Source: Prillingera fragicola (Eukaryota > Basidiomycota > Tremellomycetes > Trichosporonales > Trichosporonaceae). From it: a DNA stretch of 64,000 bases. Below, piece after piece: positions 52,442 through 63,497 of the stretch (positions are counted from its first letter, which is position 1; the number at the start of each line of letters is the position of its first letter). The stretch is from the NCBI GenBank assembly GCA_002335605.1, contig BEDY01000009.1:186001-250000 (forward strand), in the 5' to 3' direction. Below the pieces are notes generated by a model. The model did no database searches. It saw nothing but the letters and a program-made list of their open reading frames with translations, and was not told the origin of the DNA. The position numbers were made by a program, and so were the translations under genes.

Positions 52442-54336
52442 ATGACAGGTCCCTTCCCCGCCCAGCTCGAGAAGCCAGTCTGCGTCTTGTAAGATCCACT
52501 TTCATAGGCAACACCCCTAACACTCGCAGCTGCGCCTCCTCCCCGGGATCATCCCCACTGTTCGCAACGGCAGCCACTTCGGTCGGCTCGGCCCTCGCAA
52601 AGGCAAACGTCCCTGTCGTCTACGGAGGTGGCCGTCGCGGTATAATGGGTGCGTATCTTCTGTTCAGCCCCAGCTAACCTCCTAGGTGTCGTCTCGCAGT
52701 CGGCCCTGCAGGCCGGTGGCCACGTTCACGGCATCCTCCCCCAGGCGCTTGTGGCGCGCGCAAGCGAGCACACCCCCACCCCAAGCGCGGACCCGATGGC
52801 GGGTGGCCAAACCACGGCAGTGAGCTCCGAGGGTGTCGGCCACGACCTGCTCAAGGAGGACTTTGGGGGCCGTCTTACCATGGAGGTCGTCGGCAGCATG
52901 CACGAGGTGGGTCACATGTGTGTGTGTCTGTACTGACAGGGTGTAGCGCAAGGCAAAGATGGCCAAGCTGTCGACCGGTGGCTTTATTGTCTTGCCTGGT
53001 GGCTATGGCACGCTTGAGGAGCTCATGGAGATGGTGACCTGGAACCAGATTGGCATGCACATGCTCCCCATAGTGGTCCTCAACAGTACGTGTCAACGGA
53101 CTACCGGCACTAACAACACAGTTGGCAACTTTTTCGATCACATGCGCGCTCTCCTTGAGCAAGCTGTCAAGGCCGGATTCATCAAGGCCGAGAATCTGGA
53201 CCTGCTGACGATTGTCGACCTCCCCGGCGGCGCTGCGGCCAATGAGGACGAGTCCAAGGTGGACCAGTGGGGGCCTACCGCGCTCGACGTGCTCAAGGCC
53301 TGGGTACCCCCGCCCGGCGCAGGCTATGGCTTCAAGTGGAAAGCCGACACCGACCCCAAGGCAAGCCTTACCTAGATCTGGTAATGCATAGAGTTGACAA
53401 AGCTTTACTAGATTGTGGCTGCCGCGCGTCCTCCCGTCGACGAGTCTGACTATCCCTACCTGTTCTCCACTACGCGTTTCACATCCCCAGCCTCTTCTCC
53501 TGCCGTTCCAGTGACACACGACCTCGTCGCACTGTACGACTACCACCTCGCGCGGCTATGCACCGCACACGCGCACTTTGTGGCCCGCGACGGCGCCGAC
53601 GTCTGGGGCCCGTGGCCCGGCGACGGGGTACTCTGGGCAGCGACAAAGCAAGCCCTCGAAGCTCGCGAGAGCCACGGACCGGGCGACTGGCGCGTGCGTA
53701 CCCTCCCGCGATAGGTATACTGATTCTCCAGGTCCGCATGCTCATCTTCCCCGGCCCACGCGTCGAGGTCCAAACCTTTCCAGCGCCAGAAGGGAGTAAG
53801 TTCCTCCCCACGTCAAAGCTGACCCAAGCCGGCCCCTTCAACCCGCTTCCCTCCGCTACACCCCCTGCCCGACGCCGGCAGCTCCTCCTCGATCCCGTCG
53901 CCCTCCCCGCCCCAAGCGAGCAGGAGCGGAGCTACAGGCTGTACAAAACCGGCCACCGCGCGCTGTACGACCAGGCCGCGGCGCGCGCCACTGACGCAGG
54001 GTATGCTGCTGCCGAGGTCCTACTGCACACGGAGAGGGACCTGCTTGAGACTAATACAGCCAACATTGCCATTTTGATGCCGACTGAGGGAGGGGAGGAG
54101 TGGATCACGCCCGCGTTGACCCGCGAGACGCCCATGCTTTATGGGACCGTGAGGAAGTTTTTGCTCGAGAGGGGAGTTGTTCGCGAGGGACAGCTGGGGG
54201 TGGCTGACTTTATGAATGCTATGAAGGAGGGGAGGAGGGTGGTTGGGTTTAACAGTCTCCGGTGAGTGGTTGCCGCTGGGCTAGAGCTGACGAGAACAGG
54301 GGCGTTTGGGAGGCCGAGCTTGTTGTCGCTCAGTAG
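52442..54336 (+). CDS. Probable fusion: LOG-family phosphoribohydrolase-like domain + 4-amino-4-deoxychorismate lyase
   Basis: Exons 52442-52488, 52530-52648, 52686-52906, 52947-53085, 53122-53360, 53412-53693, 53732-54261, 54300-54336; 537 residues if fused. The first about 255 residues are a LOG (lysine-decarboxylase-like) domain: PVCVFCASSPGSSPLF, YGGGRRGIMG and VLPGGYGTLEELMEM (nucleotide/ribose site). The rest is a class IV PLP enzyme like yeast Abz2: LYKTGHRALYDQA (PLP lysine), LLETNTANIAILMP, ITPALTRETPMLYGTVRKFL and a VGFNSLRGVW end. The joint is a 51-bp GC-AG intron (AAG|GCAAGC at 53361). Without it the LOG part would end DPKASLT at TAG 53373-53375, but the lyase would have no start codon: TAG directly precedes it in frame and no ATG follows before its conserved region. 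LOG enzymes hydrolyse nucleoside monophosphates to base plus ribose-5-phosphate; ADC lyase makes p-aminobenzoate for folate. Two separate genes remain possible. Confidence 0.75.
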
Positions 54337-54418
54337 CAGGGAGAGCAGTAGCTAGAGTTGTCTCATGCATACACCAGTCTATCATCGTCCTCGTCTATCT
54401 TATTGCTTTTTCCGTCAC

Positions 54419-55715
54419 TTAAACCCAGAGAAAGTCGGTAATGCTGTCGAGCCCCTCCTTGACGACCAACCTCCACTTCTCGCCCTTGTCGCCCTCGATG
54501 GCATAAATCTCGACCGTCGAGTTGCACTGGCCAGCAACAGCGACATACTTGCCATCAGGACTGACCTGCATGCCACGCACGCAGCAGCAGCCGGTCCTGA
54601 CCCAGCTCACGTTCTCTGGAGTGCTGCCGTCCTCCTTGAGCGTGATAACCGCGACGGCGTCACCGGTCACCTCCTGGTGCAAGGGGGGGAGGGTGGGGTT
54701 GAGCTTGTTGACGTGCAGCTCGAGGCGGTTGGACGCGTATAGCGTGCGCGGGTGGGTGGGGTGCACGGCAATCTCGGCACCGTCCATGAAGAGCGTGTAC
54801 ATGGAAGGAACGTCGGGGGGGAGGTACGACACGGTCGAGTGGGGGACCGAGTCGGTGTGCTTGTCGGCGGGCAGGGGGTAGGCCATGATCGAGTGGCCGA
54901 GCTCGCCGAGCACGTACAGGAGCTTGCCTAAACGTCAGTGGGTTTGTACAGCTGCGTTACATACCGTCAGGCGAGAGGGCCATGTGGCGAGGGCCAAAGT
55001 TGGGCGGCGTCTGGATGTAGCCATAGTACGCCTCGTTCTCATCGACCTTGAGGCCGCTCTTGCCGTCCCGGCGGACAAACCAGATACGGTCACCGCCGAG
55101 GTCGGCAACGTACAGAAGACCGCCCTCGCCCTCAATGCAGTGGTGGGCGTGGGGCCTGTCCTGGCGCTCGGGGTTGGGCGAGGCCGTGTGGTCGTAGGTG
55201 AACTGGAAGCGGAGGGGGACCGAGTCAGACGTGGACGCGAGGGTGCCGTCCTCCTCGGTGGGGATGAAGATGACAGAGCCGCCGACGTACTAAGGTGTCA
55301 GTGGGCTTCATAGTTGTAGATAGCTTGGCCCTGAAATCTGCCCAGACACTCACGTTAGACACAACAATGCCCGAGCCATCCTTCATGGCGTGCACTGGCT
55401 CGTCAGCACTAACCCACCTCGACGCAATCTCAGCTCACCATGGCAGGGTCCACCCTGGGTCTCGCGCTGGGCAGTGACCTCGAACTTGTCTCCATTCTCC
55501 TTGAGACTAATAGCCAGTCCCTTCTCGTCCTCCGAGATCGAAAAGAAACGCGACGTAGAGTACACGCCCTTTCCATCGACAGCAGCAGTCACCCAGCTGG
55601 GGCCAGTGGGCGTGGGCGACTCGCTGATGACGTGCGTCTCATTCTTGGCGGCGTCGAAAGCAATCTTGGCAATACTGTTGCGGTATCCGCCAGCGAGAAT
55701 GGTGTAAGTGGACAT
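54419..55715 (-). CDS. Seven-bladed beta-propeller lactonase family protein
   Basis: Exons (minus) 55715-55439, 55394-55354, 55289-54965, 54927-54419; 383 residues; introns 44, 64 and 37 bp. Start MSTYTILAGGYRNSIAKIAF is typical of the fungal lactonase/carboxy-muconate cyclase type. Repeated blade strands include GVYSTSRFFSISED, RPHAHHCIEGEGGLLYVADLGGDR, FGPRHMALSPDGKLLYVLGE and GMQVSPDGKYVAVAGQ. The PHAHH and PRHMAL segments line the active site in lactonases. Family members include 6-phosphogluconolactonase-like and 3-carboxy-cis,cis-muconate lactonising enzymes; which one cannot be decided here. No signal peptide, so cytosolic. The gene is convergent with the LOG-ADC lyase gene, with about 80 bases between the stops. 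Confidence 0.88.
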
Positions 55716-56446
55716 TGTGTGAGTAGCGTTTGCGGGGGAATGGGTGATGTTACGACAGTGAGAATGAGCTGAATGTACGAGATATGTCGTTTGAGTGGGG
55801 GAACCTATCAACTCCGCCAGGAAGTGCCGCCGGTAGCCCACTTTGCCCGGGCCGAACTTTATCCGTGAAATGTGCGCAGTAATGTGCGGTTCGTTCACGT
55901 TCTGTTGCTTTATCTCGACGTGTAATGAAGTGCTGCTGTCAGATTGGGCAAGAGAAAGCAAGCCTAATGAGATGGGCGATGCACAAGTGCGGTCCGTTGA
56001 CGCGGTCACAAAAACAAGCACTACGGTGGGCACGCCGATCCCCCATGGGGGTGGTTCGACATTGCGGACCGTCACCTCGGCATTCATCGCGAGTCGAGGG
56101 CTCCTGTAGCTTAAAGAAGTGTATCTAATCATCGAAGAAAACGAAGTCACATGGGGCTGAGGAGCGATGCCTTGAATGCTTGGTGGGGCAGTTGCAGGTC
56201 TCACGTCTCACACCCCCGTTGGGCGTGCGCCACACTTTGACCAACGCCACAACGCAGAGAGGGCAAATAAACAGTCATCCAACTGTCTTACAGGCTCTGT
56301 ATGCAGCCTAGGGAAACATTTAAAGACTAATAATCAGCCCCATGCACTTTACAAGGACGTTGATTGAGCGCATGGATAGCTGCGTGTGCCGAAATATCAG
56401 TGAAGGCTGGGCGTGGTTATAAGCCAGCGGAGACTGAAACTTTCAG
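55716..56446. other. Spacer between lactonase gene and tRNA gene
   Basis: 731 bases with the lactonase promoter at the left. Nothing coding or repetitive that I can support. Confidence 0.4.
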
Positions 56447-56534
56447 GTCCATTTAGCTCAGTGGAAGAGCTTTTGACTTCGATCGTCACCTCTTCGCAAT
56501 CAAAGGGTCGCAGGTTCGAACCCTGTAATGGACT
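56447..56534 (+). tRNA. tRNA-Arg (anticodon TCG) with a 16-nt intron
   Basis: Cloverleaf by eye: acceptor GTCCATT pairs with AATGGAC (56527-56533); D-stem GCTC/GAGC (56456-56459, 56467-56470); anticodon stem TTTGA/TCAAA (56472-56476, 56500-56504); T-arm GCAGG-TTCGAAC-CCTGT (56510-56526). The anticodon loop is split: C T TCG A then 16 intron bases (56483-56498) and A at position 38, the standard eukaryotic intron position. Anticodon bases are 56479-56481. A T-run of five starts just downstream (about 56539), a Pol III stop. CCA is not encoded. Confidence 0.88.
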
Positions 56535-56537
56535 AAA

Positions 56538-56544
56538 TCTTTTT
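56538..56544 (+). terminator. Pol III terminator of tRNA-Arg
   Basis: A run of T directly after the tRNA 3' end, as expected for RNA polymerase III termination. Confidence 0.6.
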
Positions 56545-56788
56545 GCGTCTCACTCGAACTGGGAGCTTTGTCGCCTTGCATCTGTGTGGGCCTGCGCAGT
56601 GCTCTATGCATGGTAGATGGGACAGTGGGCTGTGCTTGCTGTAAGACAGTGCCGAGGCGAGCATCAGTGCATCAGCACCTTCAACGATACCTCCACCCTC
56701 CAGTCCTCCCACGGTTGTTCATCCACCAATCTGACCTCGTTTCGCTCATCATTCATCTCTCGACTTCATCTTCCTCCACTCAACAACA

Positions 56789-57949
56789 ATGGTAAGCATC
56801 CCAGTACATGCAGCAAAGGCCAAGGCTCACAGTCACAGTCTCTCGTCTACCTCCCCCAAGAGGCAACTCCTCGTACGTCTGGCACTCACCCTCCCAGCCA
56901 GCCCGAGCTAACATCAACAAGCCCAAAAGGACGCCCTCTGGTCTCTGGCCTGGGCCGGACCCCGCCTCGTCTCTGGCGGCGCCGACGGTGTGGTCAGGCT
57001 GCACGACCCGGCCGATCTTGCTCTTCCCATCAACGAGCTCCCCGCTCTTCCCCTCGCCGTCTCGTCCCTCTCCTCCACATCTGACGGCGCCTACGCCCTC
57101 GCTACGAGTCTGGATGGCACGGCTGCGCTCGTGGACGTGACTAACGGCAAGATTGCGCACAAGCTCGAGACTGGCCGTGAGGCTGTTGCAGAGGGCGAGA
57201 GTGGTGCGTGATTTTGTGGTCTTGGGCTGAGCTGACGACAGAACTGCCTGCACACGCCGGCGCGATCCACCCACAAGGCAAGGCCTGGGCGTGGGCTGGC
57301 CGCGGCTCGCGTCTGGCCATCCGCTCTATCGAGGACGTTGCCTCTGAGACGGCGCTGAGCGGAAGTGGAAAGCTCATTGACACGGGCAAGGGCAAGTTTG
57401 GTATGGCCGTCGAGTTTGTGAGTCCCGCCCAGCTGGTCGGCAGCTGACGAGCAGTCTCCGGATGGAAACCAGGTCGCCCTCTCAACAGAGACTGGCCACG
57501 TTATCATAGTCGACGTCGAAACCTCTACAGTCGTAGCGACTTACGCCGCCCACGCCATGACGGCGCGCACGCTCACCTGGTCGCCCGACAGCCAATGGCT
57601 GTACAGCGGCGCCGACGACGCGCGCATCGTCCTGCACGACGTGCGTGCCGGCGGATCCGGGGCGCGGGGCGAGGGTGCAGTGGCAATCTTGCAGGGACAC
57701 AAGGGATGGGTGCTCTCTGTTGCTGCTAGTCCGGATGGCAAGCTGCTCGGTAGTGGTGGGGCGGATTCGCTCGTCAAGCTTTGGGATGTTGGACAGCGTG
57801 CTTGCGTGTCTACCAACAATGCTGATGCCGCTGTGTGGGGGGTTAGCTGGCAGGGCGAGTATGAGGGTGCGCTCGCCGCGGGCAAGCAGTTTGCGGTGGT
57901 CGGTGACGACAAGAAGGTGTCGCTGTACCGTGCCGCTGGTGCCGTCTAG
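56789..57949 (+). CDS. SKI8: SKI8-like WD-repeat protein
   Basis: Exons 56789-56791 (ATG only), 56839-56872, 56922-57203, 57242-57417, 57455-57949; 329 residues. Joining gives MSLVYLPQEATPPQKDALWS LAW start. WD repeats are visible through AGPRLVSGGADGVVRLHDP, FSPDGNQVALSTETGHVIIV, TWSPDSQWLYSGADDARIVL, VLSVAASPDGKLLGSGGADS LVKLWDV and the last blade ending KQFAVVGDDKKVSLYRA. Order, length and the start fit Ski8/Wdr61-type proteins. Ski8 scaffolds the Ski2-Ski3-Ski8 complex that feeds mRNA to the cytoplasmic exosome, and in some fungi also acts with Spo11 in meiosis. Exon 3's acceptor is AAG rather than CAG, chosen because it gives the conserved QKDALW. Confidence 0.9.
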
Positions 57950-58023
57950 GCGGCAGGCAATTAGGGCATTGATATGAGAGATGGATAGATGTATAGCATG
58001 CAGGCAATCTCCTTACTAAAAAG

Positions 58024-58240
58024 CTACATTGGCTCACCGTCTACATCCTCGTCCATCTCCATCGGCTCGCCGTCCATGTCCTCCCCATCAAGATCCTCTT
58101 CATTCGGCTCGCCATCAAGGTCCACTGGCTCACCATCTAGATCCTCGTCGAGCGGCTCGCCATCCAAGTCCACCGGCTCACCGTCCAGATCCTCCATCGG
58201 CTCACCGTCCACGTCCTCCCCGTCCGGGATGGGCAATGGA
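58024..58240 (-). repeat. Coding DGEP repeats
   Basis: The last about 70 codons of the SR140-like gene repeat the unit DGEP with D/L/M/V/E variation (LDGEPVDLDGEPLDEDLDGE type), seven or more copies. Similar Asp-Gly-Glu-Pro tails are known in U2SURP homologues. Confidence 0.8.
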
Positions 58241-60331
58241 GGCGGCGGCGGTGGAGCTTCAGCAGCAGCGTCGACCCGCTTAAAACTGCTTTTGAACCCA
58301 ACACTCTTGACAACTTTCGGCGCCTCGACAACCTCGACGACCTCTTTGACGGGGTTCCGGAACTCTTCAAGCGTGATGGCACCGTGCAGAAGCGCGCCGA
58401 GGGCATCCGTCACGTCGGCGGTGAACACGATCCAGCGCTCCCAGATAATCAGCACAGCAGCCACTTGCTGCCGGAACACGTCGGCCGCAATCGGTCCCGT
58501 ATGCTCGAGGAGGCGGGAGTAGACGTCGGCAAAGTGTGCAAACATTTCCGGAAGGCGTTTCTCAAAGGCTTGGCGATATCGCCACACATTCGGCATCGGC
58601 GACGCCTGTCGTCAGCGCAGTCTTCAGCGTAGTACTCACAGAGTTGTGCAGGATATCCGAGACAAGATGTAGCCGCGCCACCTTTCTAGGCACAGGCGTG
58701 TCGTCAATCGCAAGACTCTGGGCCACGATATCGGCCACCTCCTCTGCGGCTTCGGCGCGCTTCATTGCAAACTCCATCGCGCGGGCGATTTCAACGCGTT
58801 TGCCACTCATGCCGCGCAGCATCGTTTCCAGCCTCCGTCGTGCTAGGCGACCGAGCTCGGCGCGCGCACGGCCGGCTTCAGAGCCTTCTGCCGAGTCGCT
58901 GCTGTACACTGACGCGTAGCCCTCGTCTGCAAAGGTGTGGGGCGGGGCCGGAAAGGTGTAGTTGGGATCCAAAAAGTGCTGAAAGGCGTACGACTCTGGG
59001 AGGTCGTTCTTGGACAAGAAGGCAAAGCGCGGGTTGTCTGCTTCGCGTGTGCGGAGCATGTCCGAGAAGCCTGTGCCATGCGTGCGGACCTTTTCGACGA
59101 CGGCTTTAATAAACGACAAGTCGTCGGGGGAGACTTGAGCGAGCCAGTAGGCCTGTGCTGCACCCGCGTCACGTTCCGGAGACAGACGCCTAGGGGAGAT
59201 ACTCCGTGATCGTTTCCGCTTTGACGACGCCGGTGGCGAGTCGCGCCTGACCCCAGTCCACTCATACGCCGCTACGCGTGGGATGGGCGCGGGCTTGCTC
59301 CAGCTCACACGGATAACGTTGTCGAGCCATTCATACCCGTCGTACTCGCGGAGAGCCTTCTCGGCGTCCGCGCGCTTCATGTAGCAGACAAAACCTGTGA
59401 GATTGGGGCGACGACCAGGGCCAAAGTCCTCGCCGCCTCGTGCTGCGTTGTTAGCGTTACAATGACAGACACACGCACGCCACATGATCTTGACAGTGCC
59501 GACCGGGCCGCACTTTGCAAACAAGTTGCCCAGGCTATGCTCGCTAGCGTTCGCAGGAAGGTTGACAATGAACAGGTTTGTCGTCTCCGTCTCTGGACGT
59601 CCCCGTCCTGGACCCTCCTTGGCCATGAGAGCAGACACGCTCACGCCTTGACGTTCGGCGACCTTCCCTAGCCTCGCATCGCGCACTTCCTGGTTGTGCT
59701 TGATCTCCTGCAAGAAGGCGTCCATCGCACGCTTGCCCCTGGGCTTAGGAGCTGGCGGCGGAGACGGCGGCCGTCCAGAGCGGGAAGGCTATACTGTTAG
59801 CCTGTGATTGCATCTCTGCCCAGTCTCCTGAACATTACACGCACCTGGTCGTCCATCGCGAACGCTCTGGCCGACGGCGGTGGAATCGGCGCACCTGACT
59901 GTCAGCTCCGTCCAGGTCAGACACTTACGCTCCCCTGCTCGCACAAAGCCGCCACGGGTTCCCCATCCGCGATTTCCTGTAGGACCACGTTTTGGCCCAT
60001 CAAAGGACTGCGCAAACTCTTCCAGCGCGCGTTGGGTAGCCCTACGGCGTCAGCCTTTCACCGCTCGCCAACGAGCTACACCAGTGACCTTCCAACCCCC
60101 GGCAAGCTCCTTTCGCACCCTTCCAAGAAAAACTCACTCTTCATCCTCCTTCCTCTTCTTCTCCTCTGCTTCGCGCTCCAAGTCCACTTTCGTCTTCTTG
60201 GTGTTGCCATACTTGAACGTGTTGGACTTTTGGGCGTTGAGCTCGGCTGCCGTCTTGGGCGCTGGTAGGTCGTCGTCACCGTCAGAATCATCGCCACGGA
60301 AGGCAAAGAGATCTAGTCGGCGGCCTGACAT
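58024..60331 (-). CDS. U2SURP/SR140-like splicing factor (RRM-SURP-CID) with one frame break
   Basis: Exons (minus) 60331-60138, 60042-59929, 59894-59845, 59788-59479, 59442-58640, 58605-58024. Order of domains: acidic/charged N-terminus (MSGRRLDLFAFRGDD), KRAMDAFLQEIKHNQ, RRM (TTNLFIVNLPANASEH, TVKIMWPRGGEDFGP, TGFVCYMKRADAEKAL), SURP module (FLSKNDLPESYAFQHF LDPNYTF), CID-type helices (ARLHLVSDILHNS then SPMPNVWRYRQAFEKRLPEM), and a tail of DGEP repeats. This is the SR140 layout, a U2 snRNP-associated factor that also binds the polymerase II tail. In exon 2, RALEEFAQSF and GGFVRAGE are both conserved but lie in frames one base apart; an extra base near 60000-60001 would explain it. All other junctions are in phase. 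About 683 residues if corrected. Confidence 0.88.
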
Positions 60332-61043
60332 GATGTCTGCCTTGCTGATGGTTGTTTGGGTGATGCTGAGGGAAATGATAGGAAACGGTGAGCATGTCGA
60401 GAGTTGACGAAAGTGGAGGCAGTCCACAAGCGGCTGATCGCTGTTGATTACGTAAACATTCTTTCCACCATCGTCGTCACGTCAATCATATTGACGCGTT
60501 GCCGATACGATGCAGCTTGAGGCTTTAGGCTATGCACAATTGTCCATGCAGTACTGAGTCTTTCATTTCCTGCTTGAGACAAGAGCACTTGAAGACGCGG
60601 TTGTGCAGTACAAAGGCTGTTGCAATGTTTTACGCGCGACGTCGGAGACTTGGCTCTGGTCATTGCCTGCCTGGGTGACATGAATGACATTGAGTTCGAC
60701 GTCTTGCACACTTTGCTCTTATTCACCTCTGGTTTTATCACATCATCCCCGTGCATAGCACTCGCTGGAGTATAGCACAGAAACAGTCTCTGCATGCCCC
60801 CCCTTGGTGCTTTGGCTGCACGGGCTGTGGGCTGGTGAGGGACGGGCCCATGGTTCACACGCCTGATGCACCACCGATGGGCACATCTGCTTCCCGTGAG
60901 GTCTAGCCGGATGAGACGCCACCCGGGCAGACCTCACAGTGCTCCCATGCAGTCACGCACCTCTCTCTCTGTTGCTTTCTCTCTCTCTCACTCTCATTCA
61001 TATAGTCTGGGTAGTCTTGTGCACTCCCCACCACCAGCGCATA
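60332..61043. other. Divergent intergenic region
   Basis: 712 bases between the SR140-like gene and the J-domain gene, transcribed away from each other. CT repeats near 60961-61005 lie just upstream of the J-domain gene. No coding frame supported. Confidence 0.4.
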
Positions 61044-62869
61044 ATGTCGTCGAGCAAGACTCGTCCTGATGGCAAACCAGCTGGGGTCAGCCGGACGAGC
61101 AGCATCAAAATATCCGATCACTATGCAGTTCTGGGTGTAGCCCGTGATGCTTCAACAGAAGACAGTGAGCGCAACGAACAACGCTGCTTATGCTTACACC
61201 ACAGTCCGCAAGGCATACAAAGCCCTCTCACGCGTCCACCACCCCGACAAGGCTGGCGCGCACTCCACCTCCAAATTTCAGAGTATTAATCGTACGTGGA
61301 CGCGTCAAGGCAGCTTCTGACACCTCAGACTCGTACAGCATTCTCATAGACCAAGCAACGCGCACCGAGTACGATACGACACTGCGACGCGCAGAACGTG
61401 CAGAGCGCAACGAAGCGCGGTTGCGCGCCGAGTCGGCCGCAGACCAGCGAAACGCGTGGCGCACAAGTCAGCCATTCCCTCCAGCCGAGGAGTCGAGCCT
61501 GCGCGCGTTTCGCGAAGCGGCGACGGCACGTTGGGCGAGTGCGTTCGATGCTATAGATGTACGCCAGCGCCGGTCGTCGCAGTATCACGCGACGTCTCCC
61601 AACGCGCCCCTCCCGAGCACCACCGAGCACCGTGACCGCGCCAGGGAGCGCCACGCGTCCACCTGCCCGTCGCGCGACCCCGCGCACGAGCCCCGCGCCG
61701 ACCTCACCCATGCGCGCGAGTCGAGCAGTCCTCGCGACCGTTCCCATGACCTCGAACGCGAGCGTGAGCGTGAACGTCATCATTCGCGCCCCTCGCCGCC
61801 CGAGACCCGTACACACCGGCCTGACGGCCTGTTCGTTAACACAAGCGATTTGCAGCGTAATCACAGCACACGGAGTACGCGCAGTACACGGAGCACCCAT
61901 CGAAGTGCTGCCACGCCAACGTCATCACTTGGCACTGATCAAGACGGCCCTCAGAGAAGGCACAGCACGCGTCGTCCTGTGACGACGCCGACCTCGTCAC
62001 TTGGCGCCCAATGTGAGGCACCACAACGGAGACACAGCACACGCCGGCCAACCGCAACGGCAACGAGCAGCGTCGGCGAGCATCACGAGTCCCGTGAGCA
62101 ACGCCAAGGTCGGGAGCGGGAACGAGAACGCGCTATGAAGGAGCCACTGCGCCGCGCGCCACCGCCACCTATACACGTTCCTCACCAGCAGCCATTCCAG
62201 CACAAGTCAAACGCAGCGGAGACGCTGGGCAAGATTGTTGACGCTTTCGTGAGTCCGCATTGAAGTAAGTGTACTGACGTGCAGTTTGACGAACTCGTCA
62301 CTGAAACCGTAACTCGCAAACCGCACAACGGCTGGAGTCCGTTTGAACGCGCCTTTGGCCTTCGCGCGGCGCCAGTCGCATCTCCACTCAGCCCACATCA
62401 CCAAACCGGTCAGGTGCGCGGCCACGCACACGCGCGCTCTCACAGCGGTCAACCACATGGACACCCGTCACCTCGCCCGCCGCCACTCTTAATGCCAGTG
62501 TACAGCCCAGGACACGGCACGACGCTCGTGGTCGCAGCCCAGCACGCGTCGCAGACTCCGCCGCCCGGAGCTGGGCACCGCACCCACCACACCAACAACC
62601 TCACAACCCAGAACGACCAACCGCGCACCACCCTGCACCGCTCCAACACGGCCCCAACCTATCGCGTTCCGCGCGATACGCCCAGCACCAGCCAACCCTC
62701 ATCAGCGGGCCTGCAGCCGCTGCAGAACAGGTACGACGCGCGAACCGCCGCCAACCCGGTACATGCCGCTGTACAGTCGACGCGTATCAGCGTGCATATG
62801 CAGGGTGGGAGTGGACATGTGCGCTGCAGACCCGAGAGCCGTGTTCGCGGCGTTGCTGCTGTCCTATGA
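61044..62869 (+). CDS. J-domain (DnaJ-like) protein with Ser/Arg/His-rich tail
   Basis: Exons 61044-61164, 61205-61291, 61329-62248, 62285-62869; introns 40, 37 and 36 bp; 570 residues. The J domain occupies about residues 25-85: YAVLGVARDASTEDIRKAYK, then LSRVHHPDKAGAHSTS with the HPD loop needed to stimulate Hsp70 ATPase, then YSILIDQATRTEYD. The rest is charged and disordered: an Arg/Glu helix (RRAERAERNEARLRAES), a DRARERH region, then a tandem repeat of about 23 residues (core RRHSTRRP and TPTSSLG) near 61850-62090, and a His/Pro/Thr-rich tail. No signal peptide or zinc domain, so it is not a type I Hsp40. It probably targets an Hsp70 to a specific site; the site is unknown. The stop at 62867 is the first in frame; a further 3' exon cannot be excluded. 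Confidence 0.85.
61850..62090 (+). repeat. Coding tandem repeat in the J-domain protein
   Basis: Three related units, each with an Arg-Arg-His-Ser-Thr-Arg-Arg-Pro core followed by a Thr/Ser-Ser-Leu-Gly block, spaced about 69 bases. Preceded by a short STR triplet run (RSTRSTRST). Confidence 0.7.
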
Positions 62870-63497
62870 GACACCAGCTCGGTGCTCGCTGCACCAGCAC
62901 AGCAGGTGCTGTCACCGTGGTCGCTCCGACCGTTGGGGCGCGGCCCGCGAGCTGCTGCCACGTCGGTGTGACTGGGGGAGCATGTCGCCATTGACTGCCT
63001 CAAAAAGGGTGCCAGGTGCCATGGTGTGCGCCGCATCTAGGCCAGATTTAAGAAGGAATCACTACGCGCAGACAGCCACACGCAATAGATACGGTGCTAC
63101 GACGTTAACAATGCTTTGGCAACGCCACCCGAGCGGAAACCACGACGTGACCAGCACGCGAGTCCGTGTGCTGTTTGATCAGGACGACATTGTTTATTTC
63201 CTTGCTATCCATCAAGTCTTCGGAATTACCAGTCAATCAATGCATGAACTCCTTGCCTGCACGAACAGACAGTAGCTAATTTTTCTTTAGAGTCGCGTGG
63301 GACTATTCATAATACCAGGTTGCATGCATTGGCCCAGTGGCAAGCGGGTTGGCTTATGCGCAGAGCCTCGGCTGCTGGCGGCTGTTTGCCACCCAACTAG
63401 CTCACCCAACTCGCTTGCCCTTGATGCATCTCTCACGGCTCTTCACTCTCACTCTTCCTCCAACTTGTCGTTCTTGATTCTTCTACTGCTCCTTACC
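62870..63497. other. Spacer upstream of the last gene
   Basis: 628 bases, 3' region of the J-domain gene and promoter of the next. No coding frame or RNA gene supported. Confidence 0.4.

Noticed and set aside
53267..53449. Short frame with an ATG at 53386 as start of the lyase
   Set aside because: It is in another frame, and joining it would require a 19-base intron.
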